Shown one piece after another: positions 1-10,065 of a DNA stretch of 64,000 nucleotides; position 1 is the first letter of the stretch, and each line of letters begins with the position of its first letter. The DNA lies in assembly GCA_045804965.1 (NCBI GenBank), contig JBJMMD010000021.1:1-64000 (forward strand), given 5' to 3'. This DNA comes from CAVTUU01 sp045804965. GTDB taxonomy: Bacteria; Chloroflexota; Chloroflexia; Thermomicrobiales; UBA6265. A program made the translations under genes and the position numbers. The notes under the pieces were generated by a model. The model was not told where the DNA came from. It worked only from the letters and a program-made list of their open reading frames with translations, and ran no database searches.

Positions 1-23
1 TATCCAGCCCAAGCTGAAGGTTG

Positions 24-59
24 AAAGGTCGGCCGGGGACTCGTCCCCGGCCGACCTTT
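24..59. terminator. Strong hairpin, probable terminator of a gene left of the window
   Basis: A perfect 17-bp inverted repeat (24-40 against 43-59) with almost no loop is followed by a short T/G-rich stretch. It probably ends transcription of a gene lying to the left, but the T-run is poor. Confidence 0.55.
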
Positions 60-60
60 G

Positions 61-891
61 TTGCCCTACGCCTTTGCAATGCTTCACCGCCCCGTCGTGC
101 CGTTCGGCATCACCTTACCCTAGCGCGCGCTGCTACCATCCCCGCTATCGAACCTGGACCGTTAAACTGAAGCACTGAGGGAAAGGACCACGATGGCGTT
201 CGAATCGACGGCGTGGAGGGCCGACATCGCGGCCCCTGAGTGAGCGTATCTCGCATTGAAGGGCAGCCATGCGGCTGCTCTTTTCATTCCGAAATTGCTG
301 AACACGTCCATCAGAGCGTCATTCCGCTTCGCCCGGCGTCTTACGGGCGCCGGTGATCGCGACGATGGCCAACCCGCTGACCAGAAAGCCAAGCGCAATC
401 GCCAATGCCGAGTCTCCGTCGGCCGGCAGGACCGGTTGTCAAATTTCGTCTGAACCCCCCGTTTGCACCTTCGTCGTGAACGACCGAATCGTCGCACTAT
501 CCCGGAGCGCGTTCTCCAGCACCCCGGACTTGCAAATGACACGGGGTGTGACCTGTCAAGTTTAGGCCGCCGATGGCAGCCCGATCTCTAAATCAAACGT
601 GATGGTGGTGCAGTTGAGTTACTCATGTACTGGTGGCAGTGATCACCCCTTGAGTGTGCAGTTCAAGGCGCAATGCGTCTAGGCGGCTTACTTTCGCCGC
701 TGGCCTAGCCGGTCGGGCGTGTCGGAGCCCAGACATCCTCACGTTGACGGCCCCCAGACTGAGCCGGGTTGGTTCCAGGTGGAGCAACATCCAGACGCCC
801 TGGTCAATCGTAGGAATAAAGTTCGCCGTCGCCGCGGGATGGCGAGGGGATGTGTACGCTGTTTAATCATTTGAGCAGAAAGGAAAATTTG
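61..891. other. Long gap before the cupredoxin gene, only a coding remnant visible
   Basis: I see no intact gene in these roughly 830 bases. The short open frames have biased, arginine/serine-rich translations typical of chance frames in GC-rich DNA. The one exception is a minus-strand remnant of an anchored protein at 319-555, listed separately. Confidence 0.5.
319..555 (-). pseudogene. Remnant of the C-terminus of a membrane-anchored exported protein
   Basis: One minus-strand frame reads like the end of a surface protein: a polar stretch, then LPADGDS, a hydrophobic segment (IALGFLVSGLAIVAI) and a short basic tail ending at 319. The layout matches the LPTTG-plus-TM tail of the neighbouring cupredoxin. 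An in-frame TGA (439-441) splits it and more stops lie upstream, so it looks decayed. It could instead be a chance frame. Confidence 0.3.
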
Positions 892-1449
892 ATGACTCGA
901 TTCAGGCTTCGCCAGCGGCTCCTCTTGACGGCGCCGTTCGCTATCGCACTCGCGCTTCTTTCACTCGTCAACATCGGATTCGGTGGGCAACAAGTAGCCG
1001 CCCAGGGCACCCAGGCGGTGACCATTGCGGGCTTCGCCTTCAGTCCCTCCTCCCTCACGATCGAGGCTGGCACAACCGTCACCTGGACGAATCAGGACAG
1101 CGCAACCCACACCGCGACCGCCGACGACGGTTCATTTGATACCGGCAACATCGCGCAAGGTCAGAGTGCGAGCGTCACGTTCGATACCCCCGGCACGTTT
1201 ACCTATCACTGCGCGATCCATCCGAATATGACCGCAACGATAACCGTGACCGAGGCCGGCGGTGCCCAGCCCACGCAGGCGCCAGCGGCCCCAACGCAGG
1301 CACCAGCACAGTTGCCGACGACCGGCGCCGGCACGACCAGTGGCGGCGGACCGATGGGCAACACCGTGCTCATCGCCGTGGCCGGCCTAGCGATTCTGCT
1401 TGGCGTGATTGCCGTCCTCTGGCAACGCGCGTCGACAGCTCGCTCGTAG
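892..1449 (+). CDS. Exported plastocyanin-like cupredoxin with LPxTG-like membrane tail
   Basis: A 185-residue blue-copper protein acting as an electron carrier on the outer cell surface. An N-terminal signal segment (about 8-36) is followed by one cupredoxin domain (about 40-120). The ligands are visible: His73, then Cys107, His110 and Met113 in the order C-x2-H-x2-M of type-1 copper sites. A Pro/Ala/Gln linker leads to LPTTG (141-145), a hydrophobic segment and a short basic end, which suggests sortase-style or simple TM anchoring. No sortase gene is in view. The ATG at 892 was chosen because GAAAGGA lies about 7 bases upstream and the signal peptide starts there; the frame is open back to 850. 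Confidence 0.88.
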   Translation: MTRFRLRQRLLLTAPFAIALALLSLVNIGFGGQQVAAQGTQAVTIAGFAFSPSSLTIEAGTTVTWTNQDSATHTATADDGSFDTGNIAQGQSASVTFDTPGTFTYHCAIHPNMTATITVTEAGGAQPTQAPAAPTQAPAQLPTTGAGTTSGGGPMGNTVLIAVAGLAILLGVIAVLWQRASTARS

Positions 1450-1938
1450 CTAGATGATCCAGTCGCGGCGCATGGCGAACTCGTCGAGCGCCGCTTCTTG
1501 GAGCTTGTTTTCAACCGCGTTTGGGCAAAGCACACGCAATTCGGCGAGCGCCTGATCACGCGTTTGACCGTCACGAATCATGTAGGCCGCGAGAATTGAG
1601 CCGGTCCGGCCCTGCCCCATCAAGCAGTGCACCGCGACCGGCTCGCCACGCGCGCGATGGTCGTCAATGAACCGCAACGCCTCCGTGAATTGCTGGGCAG
1701 TCGGCGGTTGCATATCGACCACGGGAATATGCAGCACGTCGATCTCCGATGGCGCCAGCGCCGTCTCCGGCAGCGGCTGCTCGATCAGCGAGACCAACGC
1801 GCGCACGCCTTGACGTTGCAGCCAAGCGAGGTCTTCGCCGACATCCTTTGCCGATGGGATGCGCCATCGTTGATTCGTGCCGCCGGGGCGCGAACACCCG
1901 GCAAGCACTCCCGGGATCACCCAATAAAACCGGTCCAT
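1450..1938 (-). CDS. Dual-specificity/tyrosine protein phosphatase
   Basis: A 162-residue cytoplasmic phosphatase of the cysteine-dependent DSP family. The signature loop HCLMGQGRTG gives catalytic Cys105 and phosphate-binding Arg111 (HCx5R). The N-terminus MDRFYWVIPGVLAGCSRPGG matches the usual beginning of small bacterial and archaeal DSPs, so the ATG at 1938 is preferred over a GTG at 1947. There is no convincing ribosome site. It converges on the cupredoxin gene with no gap. Its substrate cannot be read from the sequence. Confidence 0.85.
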   Translation of the reverse strand: MDRFYWVIPGVLAGCSRPGGTNQRWRIPSAKDVGEDLAWLQRQGVRALVSLIEQPLPETALAPSEIDVLHIPVVDMQPPTAQQFTEALRFIDDHRARGEPVAVHCLMGQGRTGSILAAYMIRDGQTRDQALAELRVLCPNAVENKLQEAALDEFAMRRDWII

Positions 1939-1970
1939 GCAGATCACAATCTAGAGTTGACATAAACGAA

Positions 1971-2002
1971 CTGGCGCTGACCCTTGTCAGGATCAGCGCC
2001 AG
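1971..2002 (-). terminator. Hairpin downstream of the AIM24-like gene
   Basis: A perfect 10-bp inverted repeat (CTGGCGCTGA at 1971-1980 against 1993-2002) is followed on the minus strand by TTCGTTT. It fits a terminator for the AIM24-like gene upstream. Confidence 0.5.
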
Positions 2003-2137
2003 GATAATGGAATCCATCGATGCGCGGCATCACCCGCTGGGGGAGGGGAGACCCTGCACAAAAGGTGAGGTCTACAGCTTGCTTCCACCATTCAAGGCGT
2101 CGCCCAGTGCCCTGGGCTGAAAGGCCCGGGCTGGCGC

Positions 2138-2818
2138 TTAATTGTTGCTGTTCTTGGGCAAGTTCGGAATCAACCAACCCAAGAACGATTCCGGGCTGCG
2201 CGTTTGCAAGAAGACATCGCCAGGCCCCGTGAAATCGACGACCAGACCTTCGCCGCCGAAGATCGTCGATTTCCAGTTCCCGACCTTGCGCACGCCGTAC
2301 TGCATCCCGCCCGGAAAGGCGACGATGTGTCCGGTATCGACCGTGTAGCGCTGTCCCGCTTCCAAGGTCGCCTTGTGAATGGCGCCGAAACTCGCCATGA
2401 CCAGCGTGCCCTGCCCGGAGCAGCGAAGCATGAACAACCCCTCGCCGCCGAAGAAGGTCTTCGCACCGCCCCATTTCGAGTCGACTTGAACATTCACGTC
2501 ACTCACCAGATAGCTGCCTGATTGGACAAGCAGGTCCGAACCGGTCAACTCGTGCGTGATGATATCGCCCGGGAGATCGGGCGCGAAGAAAATTTGGCCG
2601 CCGTCGGCCGAAGAAGTAAAGGTGTTTTGGAAAAACGATTCGCCGCCGAGCATCGACCGGCTGATCGACTTCAGAAAACCACCGGTTGCCTTCGTTTCAA
2701 TCTGTATTTGGCTATCCATCGCCACCATCGCGCCGGAATCAGCACGAATCGGTTCCCCATTCGCGAGCGTGACTCGCGCCACCGCATACGCCGGCTGATA
2801 CAACACGTCGACCTTCAT
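2138..2818 (-). CDS. AIM24/TIGR00266 family protein
   Basis: A 226-residue protein covering the whole length of the TIGR00266/AIM24 family, a beta-rich, tryptophan-RNA-binding-attenuator-like fold whose biochemical role is not established. Family hallmarks include the glycine-rich GGESFFQNTF segment, DIITHELTG and a late IFGGEGLVVDFTGPG block. The ATG at 2818 has AAGGAG 11 bases upstream; a GTG at 2830 sits directly against that ribosome site and is unlikely. It has no signal peptide. Confidence 0.85.
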   Translation of the reverse strand: MKVDVLYQPAYAVARVTLANGEPIRADSGAMVAMDSQIQIETKATGGFLKSISRSMLGGESFFQNTFTSSADGGQIFFAPDLPGDIITHELTGSDLLVQSGSYLVSDVNVQVDSKWGGAKTFFGGEGLFMLRCSGQGTLVMASFGAIHKATLEAGQRYTVDTGHIVAFPGGMQYGVRKVGNWKSTIFGGEGLVVDFTGPGDVFLQTRSPESFLGWLIPNLPKNSNN

Positions 2819-2988
2819 ACGCCCAAACACTCCTTACCCATTAATCAACCACGCTACGACCACTCCGTAGCTTCGCCAGTCTACGGGCCCGCGAATTGAT
2901 GTCAATTGGAAAACCGGATTTAGTCCGGCGGTCCCCGGTCCTGAACACCCCGGATTGCCGCTGCGACCTGGAGGTACAAACCAACAAC

Positions 2989-3016
2989 AGCGCGGCGCCC
3001 AATCGGGCGCCGCGCT
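2989..3016 (-). terminator. Terminator hairpin of the M23 peptidase gene
   Basis: A perfect 12-bp stem (2989-3000 against 3005-3016) with a 4-base loop lies just beyond the stop codon of the minus-strand peptidase gene. It is followed by a GT-rich stretch on that strand. Confidence 0.65.
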
Positions 3017-3041
3017 GACGGGGTTCGAAGAGCGGGCGAAG

Positions 3042-4874
3042 TTAGCTGAGGACGCTCATCGGGTCGATCGTCGAGCCGTTGAGCTTAACCATGAAGTGCG
3101 TGTGCGAGCCGGTCGAGGCTCCACTCGAGCCAATGGGACCGATCACATCGCCTTGGTTTACGCTTTGGCCGACCGACACCCACGGCTGCTCGGCCATGTG
3201 CCCGTAGACCGTCGAGTAGCCGTTGCCATGGTCGATCTCGACATACCAGCCGAGACCGCAATCGCACCAGCCGGAGAAGATGACCGTGCCCCCGTCGGAG
3301 GCCATGATCGGCGTGTACATCGGCGCCGCCAAGTCGACGCCGTTATGGAAATTGCAGCCGAGCTCAGGAAAATATGGTTCGAAGGCGTAGGGACTGCAAC
3401 CGTAGGGCTGGGTGAACTGGTAGCTGGCCAGCGGGAAGATGAACGTCCCGGTCGGCCCGGTCGTTTTCGGGGCGCTCGCCGCAGTCAGCAGATCGCCGGC
3501 GGCATAACCGCGCACGTCTCCGGTGTCGATCAGATACCAATCATTGCCGGATTTGTCGTACTTCGCGTCTACGACCTGAACGACTTCACCTTCAGACAGG
3601 GTCGCGATCCGCGCCGCCTTCTTGCCGGCGTTCTTGCGCAGGTTCACACCGCCCCCGTCGTTTGTGTGGGCCGCGACGTAATCTCCGGCCGCGAACTTGA
3701 TCGCATCCTGTTGCACGCTGGGGGCGGCCGCGGGAACTTCGTCCTCAGGCACGACTTCCAGGAGTTCGCCGTCGGCATAGCCTCGAACGTTGCCGTCGTC
3801 GACGAGATACCAGCCGTTGCCGGTGTCGTCATATGTCGGGCCATCGACGACGAGTACGATTTCGCCCTCGACCAGGGTGTCGATGCGCTTTGCGCTAGGC
3901 GAGGCGTTCTTGCGCAGGTTCACTCCATCGCCGCTGTGGGCCGCGACGTGATCTCCGGCCGCGAACTTGACCGCGTCCTTTTCGCCGCTCGACGGAGCTT
4001 CGGGCTGTGGCGCGGCCACAAGCCAGGTGCCAGTCACGTACCCGGTGATGTCGCCATCGGTGATCTTGTACCAGCCGTCGCCGGAATCGTCGGTCGCCGG
4101 GCCGTCGAGGACTTCGACGACCTCACCTTCCGCCAACGTGCCCAAGTTGTCGCCGTCGGCGCTTGCCTCAGCCCGAATGTTGACGCCAGTGCCATCGTCC
4201 GTTTCGACCGCAACGAAATCACCGGCGACAAAGCGGGCGGCACTGTGGTCGGCCGCGGAGTCAGTGTTGTCGTCCGCGGCTACGTTACCGTCTTCAGCCA
4301 GATAGTAGCCCGCGATCCAGCCGTCTTCACCGTCGACGCTGACCGGCCACCAGGTGGCGCCGGTGTCGTCAGTCACGGTGTCTTCTTCGTCGAGCCGCAG
4401 CTGCACCACCGTGCCGTCGGGAAGGTTGTCAATGACCTTCCCGTCGTATCCCGCCTCGGCCCGGAAATGGACGCCGTCGCCGCTGTGGGCAACAGTTACG
4501 CTGGCGGTGCTGCCGTCGGCGGCTTTGAACGTGTCTTCAGGGAGATCATTGGAATTGGTGTCGGTTCCGCCCGTCAGGTCTTCGGCGCTGGCGTAGCCGC
4601 GCTGCCTGCCCCAAGCAATCCGGTAAAAACCGTCTTTCTGCCCGGTGAGGACGACGACTTCGTCACCGGCGGGGAGATCCCATTTGACGTCGCCGCCGAT
4701 CTCAGCGTAGAGAGGGGTGTCCTGGGCAAGGATGATGTGGTCGTATTTCTCGATCTCGGCCGCGGCAACTCCCGGCACATACCCGGCCAAATTTGAGCCG
4801 AGCATGAGCGCAAGCGCCATCGCCGTGGAGAACGCCCGCGCTTTTCGGGCTAAGAACCGTTGCGCGGTTCGCAC
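3042..4874 (-). CDS. Exported M23 peptidase with five SH3b domains
   Basis: A 610-residue cell-wall hydrolase. A signal peptide (about 12-38, ending GVAAA) is followed by five bacterial SH3 repeats spanning about 40-480; the last three share the pattern GVNxRxxAS..., xLxEGExVxVVDGP and WYxIxDGxxxGY. The C-terminal M23 domain keeps the zinc residues in FHNGVDLAAP, then YGHMA and HTHF. The SH3b array probably binds peptidoglycan while M23 cuts cross-bridges. GTG at 4874 is preferred because AGGAGGG lies 8 bases upstream; the frame is open to another GTG at 4913. A 12-bp hairpin closes the gene. Confidence 0.9.
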   Translation of the reverse strand: MRTAQRFLARKARAFSTAMALALMLGSNLAGYVPGVAAAEIEKYDHIILAQDTPLYAEIGGDVKWDLPAGDEVVVLTGQKDGFYRIAWGRQRGYASAEDLTGGTDTNSNDLPEDTFKAADGSTASVTVAHSGDGVHFRAEAGYDGKVIDNLPDGTVVQLRLDEEDTVTDDTGATWWPVSVDGEDGWIAGYYLAEDGNVAADDNTDSAADHSAARFVAGDFVAVETDDGTGVNIRAEASADGDNLGTLAEGEVVEVLDGPATDDSGDGWYKITDGDITGYVTGTWLVAAPQPEAPSSGEKDAVKFAAGDHVAAHSGDGVNLRKNASPSAKRIDTLVEGEIVLVVDGPTYDDTGNGWYLVDDGNVRGYADGELLEVVPEDEVPAAAPSVQQDAIKFAAGDYVAAHTNDGGGVNLRKNAGKKAARIATLSEGEVVQVVDAKYDKSGNDWYLIDTGDVRGYAAGDLLTAASAPKTTGPTGTFIFPLASYQFTQPYGCSPYAFEPYFPELGCNFHNGVDLAAPMYTPIMASDGGTVIFSGWCDCGLGWYVEIDHGNGYSTVYGHMAEQPWVSVGQSVNQGDVIGPIGSSGASTGSHTHFMVKLNGSTIDPMSVLS

Positions 4875-4928
4875 CGCCCCTTCCCTCCTGACACCGTGAC
4901 TCTCCGAGCTCACGGGCCGCCAAACCGA

Positions 4929-5111
4929 TCAGATGGGCGTCCGGCTCAGCCAATATGCCAGACCGACGAGCAACAACCCCACGCTGCCGTCTGATTGCCC
5001 TCGCGCTCGCTTCGTGACCAGCCGTTCACACCGATCCGCGTGTCCAGCCACACGCGTGACGGTGATCGAAGCGAGCGCGTCGTTCGCTGAGCGATTCGCC
5101 CCAGCGCCTGC
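4929..5111 (-). pseudogene. Possible small membrane-tail ORF or remnant upstream of the peptidase gene
   Basis: A minus-strand frame without stops from 5111 to 4929 ends in a hydrophobic segment (VGLLLVGLAYWLSRTPI) preceded by a basic, polar stretch (ADRCERLVTKRARG), like the C-terminus of a small anchored protein. There is no start with a ribosome site; a GTG at 5051 would give 40 residues. Coding character continues upstream in another frame, so a frameshifted remnant is possible. Confidence 0.25.
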
Positions 5112-6127
5112 TCAAGTCCGCCCGCGGCCGGCGCATTTGGCTCACAGCGAGGCCGTTGGAAACGGTCACTTTCGCGTGTAAACCCGGCCGACATCCACCC
5201 GGAGTTGAAGCCATCAACGAACAAAGCGAGGAGCACTTAACTCACCTTAGCAAAGGATATCTGCCCTGACAACGTGAACGTACGGCCTGTTCGGCCGGTC
5301 CCTTGCCGAGGTTTAGCTAACTTTTTCCGCAAAGAACTTCCTCTCGGATGGCACACTTGACCGCCATGTTGTTGAGTTCTGGGCGCCGGTCGTCGATCCG
5401 GCAGGACACAGTTGGCTTCCACGTGACCGCGGCGCTACCCACCAGCGGTCAGTCCATGACTCCGGTCGTGTCACGCGCAAACGTGTCTCTTGTCGCACAG
5501 TTGGGTCTCCCCCGCAGATTTCGTGCCGCCGGGACCCTTCCGTGCCACATATCGGCAACAACGACTTCCAGCCTGCCCCCGATAACCAGCCCGGACAATC
5601 CCCCGATGGTGCGCAACGAGTCGTAGGACCAAGAGCAGCGCGAAGATTTCAAATAGCCCCCACCCACGCGGGCTGTTTCCTCACGTCTTCTTATGCGGCG
5701 GTGCCGCGAACGCCGGGCTGAAAGCCCAGCGTTCAGACTACGAAGCCATCCGCCAGGGCTGAGCCCGGCGAACCCATGGGAGGAACCGTGGCCGTTCTTC
5801 GTCGGTCTTTTGCCGGCTTCCAAGGTTCAGTCCGTGGGAAGGGTGATTCCAGCTCCGGGCATGCGGCGTAGCCGCGGAGACTCTTCGTTCCCTCTCCGGG
5901 CGTGCAGGGCGAGGGGTTGAGGGTGGGGTGAAGGGCGGCTAGTCCAGACATTCGGCCGATCTCCGCCAACTGCTCGACCTAGCCCGCCTGCTATACTCCC
6001 CGCTTATTGGGAGCGGCCGGAGAGCGCCCGCTGCGCGTGGGGATGAGCAGCACCGCCCCCGAGTGCGGGGCCGGTTCGATTCGCCGGCCTTGTTCCATGA
6101 TTCCAGTAAGAAGGGACGCAAGCGAGC
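5112..6127. other. Noncoding stretch with a repeat element and the tig promoter region
   Basis: No gene is convincing here. A minus-strand frame over 5320-5620 is broken by stops. 5690-5885 is a copy of the noncoding repeat family described separately. TATACT at 5992-5997 is a plausible -10 box for the tig-clpP-clpX block; a matching -35 is not clear. Confidence 0.45.
5690..5885. repeat. Noncoding repeat family, copy 1
   Basis: A chain of short stem-loops: GCGGCGGTGCCGC, then CCGGGCTGAAAGCCC, GAAGCC...AGGGCTGAGCCCGGCG, a CGGCTTCCAAGGTTCAG block and a final GCATGCGGCGTAGCCGCGG. The same blocks recur in the same order at 52508-52812, and the first few recur at 9861-9950. It has no open frame. 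Confidence 0.6.
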
Positions 6128-7603
6128 GTGAAACTGACAATGGAGCGGATGCCCGAGAGCCAAGTGCTCCTCGACATCGCCGCCGAAGACGATGAGTTCG
6201 CCCAGGCGATGGACCGCGCCTTTCGCAAGGTCTCGCGCCAAATCAACGTTCCTGGGTTTCGCAAGGGCCATGCGCCGCGCTACATCATTGAACAGATGTA
6301 TGGCCGCGAGGTCTTCTTGAGCGAAGCACAACAGGACCTCATGGACAAGCTCTACCGTGAAGCACTTCAGAAGGAAGAACTGGTGCCCGTCGGCTCGCCC
6401 GATGTCGAGCTGGTCGAAATGGAGCCGCTCAACTTCAAAGTGACCGTTGCAGTCTACCCGACCATCGAGCCCGGCGATTACACGGCGGTACGGGTCGAGC
6501 CGGTCGACGCCGCGATTGCGGACGACGCGGTCGACGAGGTCCTCGCGCGGATTCAAAAGATGCAGAGCCCGTGGGTTGATCCTGCGGAACCGCGGACGCC
6601 GCGTGAAGGCGATCAGGTCACGATCGACCTCGCGGTCAAAGAAGGCGACGAGGACTTTGAGCAGCCGGCTGAAGACGCGGTGTTCGTGCTCGGCGAAAGC
6701 AATCTCTTCGACCAACTTCGGGCCGAAATCGAGAAGCTCCACGTCGCCGAATCGGTGACCACCGAGGTCACGTTTGCCGAGGATGACGAAAGCGTCAGCG
6801 AACGCATGCGCGGCAAGACCTTGACGTACACCATCACGCTCAAGGGGCTGAAGGAACGTGATCTCTTGCCGCTCGATGACGACCTCGCGCAAACGGTGAA
6901 CGAATCAACCCTGGTGCAACTCAAGAAAGAGATCGAGACCGACCTTCATCGGACCAAGACGAACGAGGCACGGAACGAGGTTGTCAACGAGATCATCAAC
7001 AAGATCGCGGAGGGGGCCACGATCGAACTGCCCAGTCCGATGATCGACGACGTGGTCAATGAGGAATACAACAATCTCCGGATGCGTCTCACTCAGCAGG
7101 GACAGAGCCTCGAGGAGTATCAGCGGCTGACCGAGAAGAGTGAAGACGAGATCAAGGACGAGTTGCGGCCGGGGGCCGAGCGTCGTCTCCGCAATTCGCT
7201 CCTCCTCCGCGAAATCGCTACGCGCGAGGGGATCGAAATCTCCGACGATGAAATCGAAGGCGAAATCGAGACGCTGATCGCCGGCATACCCGATGTCCAG
7301 CAGGCGCGCGAGCTGTACCGCGAAGGCGGGTACTTCCGCAAAATGTTGCAAAACGACTTGTTCGATCGCCGGCTGACCGGTCGTTTGATCGAGATTGCCA
7401 CTGAGGGCCGCGGTGCGGTGCTCAACGGCTGGAGCGAGGAGAGCGCCACGACCGAACCTGAAGGCGATGGCGAGGTCGACAGCGACGAGCTCGAGGCGAA
7501 CGGCGGCGGGAAGCAATCCGCCGAGGCGGAGATGTCGGATGCTGCAGAACTGGCACTCACAGCATCCGACGAGGCGAACGACGGGCCGAGCGTGGAGGCG
7601 TAA
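6128..7603 (+). CDS. tig: Trigger factor, ribosome-associated chaperone/PPIase
   Basis: A 491-residue trigger factor that binds nascent chains at the ribosome exit. The N-terminal ribosome-docking loop is visible as GFRKGHAPRYIIEQMYG (about 40-56). A central FKBP-like segment (about 155-245, GDQVTIDL...VFVLGES) and the long helical C-terminal domain follow. The tail beyond about residue 435 is an acidic, low-complexity extension, longer than usual. The GTG at 6128 has GAAGGGA about 12 bases upstream. It precedes clpP and clpX, the classical order, so folding and proteolysis genes are clustered. Confidence 0.96.
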   Translation: MKLTMERMPESQVLLDIAAEDDEFAQAMDRAFRKVSRQINVPGFRKGHAPRYIIEQMYGREVFLSEAQQDLMDKLYREALQKEELVPVGSPDVELVEMEPLNFKVTVAVYPTIEPGDYTAVRVEPVDAAIADDAVDEVLARIQKMQSPWVDPAEPRTPREGDQVTIDLAVKEGDEDFEQPAEDAVFVLGESNLFDQLRAEIEKLHVAESVTTEVTFAEDDESVSERMRGKTLTYTITLKGLKERDLLPLDDDLAQTVNESTLVQLKKEIETDLHRTKTNEARNEVVNEIINKIAEGATIELPSPMIDDVVNEEYNNLRMRLTQQGQSLEEYQRLTEKSEDEIKDELRPGAERRLRNSLLLREIATREGIEISDDEIEGEIETLIAGIPDVQQARELYREGGYFRKMLQNDLFDRRLTGRLIEIATEGRGAVLNGWSEESATTEPEGDGEVDSDELEANGGGKQSAEAEMSDAAELALTASDEANDGPSVEA

Positions 7604-7626
7604 TCCTGGCGAGGCAGCGATGGCAG

Positions 7627-7653
7627 GGGCAGACCGCAAGTCTGCCCTTTCTT
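7627..7653 (+). terminator. Intrinsic terminator after tig
   Basis: GGGCAGAC (7627-7634) pairs with GTCTGCCC (7640-7647) around CGCAA and is followed by TTTCTT. It could fully or partly separate tig from clpP. Confidence 0.75.
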
Positions 7654-7762
7654 CCTAGGCGCGACCCCTCGCCATCGCGGGCGATCCGGCCTATTCTTAG
7701 CAGGGTTGATTCCTGGAACGGGAATCCCCAATGCAAACGCTTTACGTAAAGGAACGAACCCG

Positions 7763-8404
7763 ATGGAGATTCCCAAGATCGAGAACCTGATCCCGATGGT
7801 GGTCGAGACCACCAACCGGGGCGAGCGCTCGTACGATATCTACTCCCGGCTCCTGAAAGATCGCATCATCATGTTAGGCGAGCCGATCGATGACCGGATC
7901 GCCAACAATATCATTGCGCAGATGCTCTTCTTGGCCCATGAGGACCCGGATCAGGACATCCGGCTCTACATCCAATCGCCAGGCGGCGTAGTCTATGCCG
8001 GGCTGGCTATCTATGATACGATGCAGATGATTAAGCCTGATGTCGCCACGTTCTGCATGGGCATGAATGCCAGTATGGCGGCGGTGCTCCTTGCAGCGGG
8101 TGCGATCGGCAAGCGATACGCCCTCCCCAACGCCCGCGTCATGATCCATCAGGGATCAGCTGGTTTTCGCGGCAATGTGCCCGACATTGAGGTGATGGCC
8201 CGGGAAACACTCAATCTCACAACGAAACTGACCGAGATCCTATCCTCGCATACTGGACAGCCGTTTGATCGGGTGAAGCGAGACACCGAGCGCGATTTCT
8301 TTATGACCGCGCCCGAAGCCAAAGAATACGGATTGGTCGACGAGGTGCTCGATCCGGTGCATAAGGCCGGCGCGGCGATCGGTGCGAACGGCAAAGACAA
8401 ATAA
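7763..8404 (+). CDS. clpP: ATP-dependent Clp protease proteolytic subunit
   Basis: A 213-residue serine peptidase forming the ClpP barrel. The active-site serine lies in GMNASMAAVLLAAGA, the histidine in VMIHQGSAGFRG and the aspartate in RDTERDFFMTAPEAKEYGL. The residues after the catalytic His (GSAGFRGNV) differ from the common PLGG form, but the fold elements are intact. The ATG at 7763 has AAAGGA upstream; the frame is open to 7706. A possible -10 (TATTCT, about 7692-7697) suggests its own promoter. clpX lies 101 bases downstream. Confidence 0.95.
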   Translation: MEIPKIENLIPMVVETTNRGERSYDIYSRLLKDRIIMLGEPIDDRIANNIIAQMLFLAHEDPDQDIRLYIQSPGGVVYAGLAIYDTMQMIKPDVATFCMGMNASMAAVLLAAGAIGKRYALPNARVMIHQGSAGFRGNVPDIEVMARETLNLTTKLTEILSSHTGQPFDRVKRDTERDFFMTAPEAKEYGLVDEVLDPVHKAGAAIGANGKDK

Positions 8405-8505
8405 TTTGGTGGGGCTGGTGGCCGAGCGCCGAGCAACCAGCCCGCCAACCCGCAAGCGTCCGGAGCCGGAACGCGGGCAGGAGCACGGGGCGCGAATGAC
8501 AACCA

Positions 8506-9768
<1,263 letters not shown>

Positions 9769-9794
9769 CTCCGCCGGATTCTTTCGTCCCCAAT

Positions 9795-9828
9795 CCCCTC
9801 TCCCGCGCGTGGGAGAGGGGCTTTTTTT
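9795..9828 (+). terminator. Intrinsic terminator of the clp block
   Basis: A 10-bp perfect stem (CCCCTCTCCC at 9795-9804 with GGGAGAGGGG at 9811-9820) is followed directly by CTTTTTTT, a textbook rho-independent terminator. Confidence 0.93.
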
Positions 9829-9844
9829 ACTCCGCCTCGAACTG

Positions 9845-10005
9845 ATCATTTCCTGCTGGGAACTTACGCGGCAGCGCCGCGAAGCCGGGTTAGAAATAAC
9901 CCTTCCCCGCTCACATGAGAAAACCCCTCCGGGGTTGAGCTCGGGGCGTCCATGGACGACCGTCGGGCTCAGCCTCGGGGAGGCTTTCTCTGGTAAACCC
10001 GGAAG
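9845..10005. repeat. Noncoding repeat family, partial copy 2
   Basis: It contains GCGGCAGCGCCGCGAAGCCGGG, then AAACCCCTCCGGGGTTGAGCTCGGGG, matching the stem-loop order of the 5.7 kb and 52.5 kb copies but more diverged. It lies between the clpX terminator and the end of the FAD oxidoreductase gene. Confidence 0.45.
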
Positions 10006-10065
10006 CGCGATTTGCAACCTGGAGTACCGTCGCGTCACCAACTTGTGGGTAACGCGTTGCGGGCG

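Noticed and set aside
2955..4796. A 613-residue plus-strand frame opposite the M23 peptidase gene
   Set aside because: It is the antisense shadow of the SH3b/M23 gene; the minus strand has signal peptide, domains and ribosome site.
5449..5823. A 124-residue minus-strand frame in the gap before tig
   Set aside because: It runs through the repeat element, has no start signal, and its composition is unlike the neighbouring genes.
6060..6100. GGTTCGATTC-like T-loop suggesting a tRNA
   Set aside because: The flanking bases do not form a T-stem of the right length, and no acceptor, D or anticodon arm is visible upstream.
5939..6892. A 317-residue minus-strand frame opposite trigger factor
   Set aside because: The plus strand encodes conserved trigger factor; the opposite frame has no family signal.
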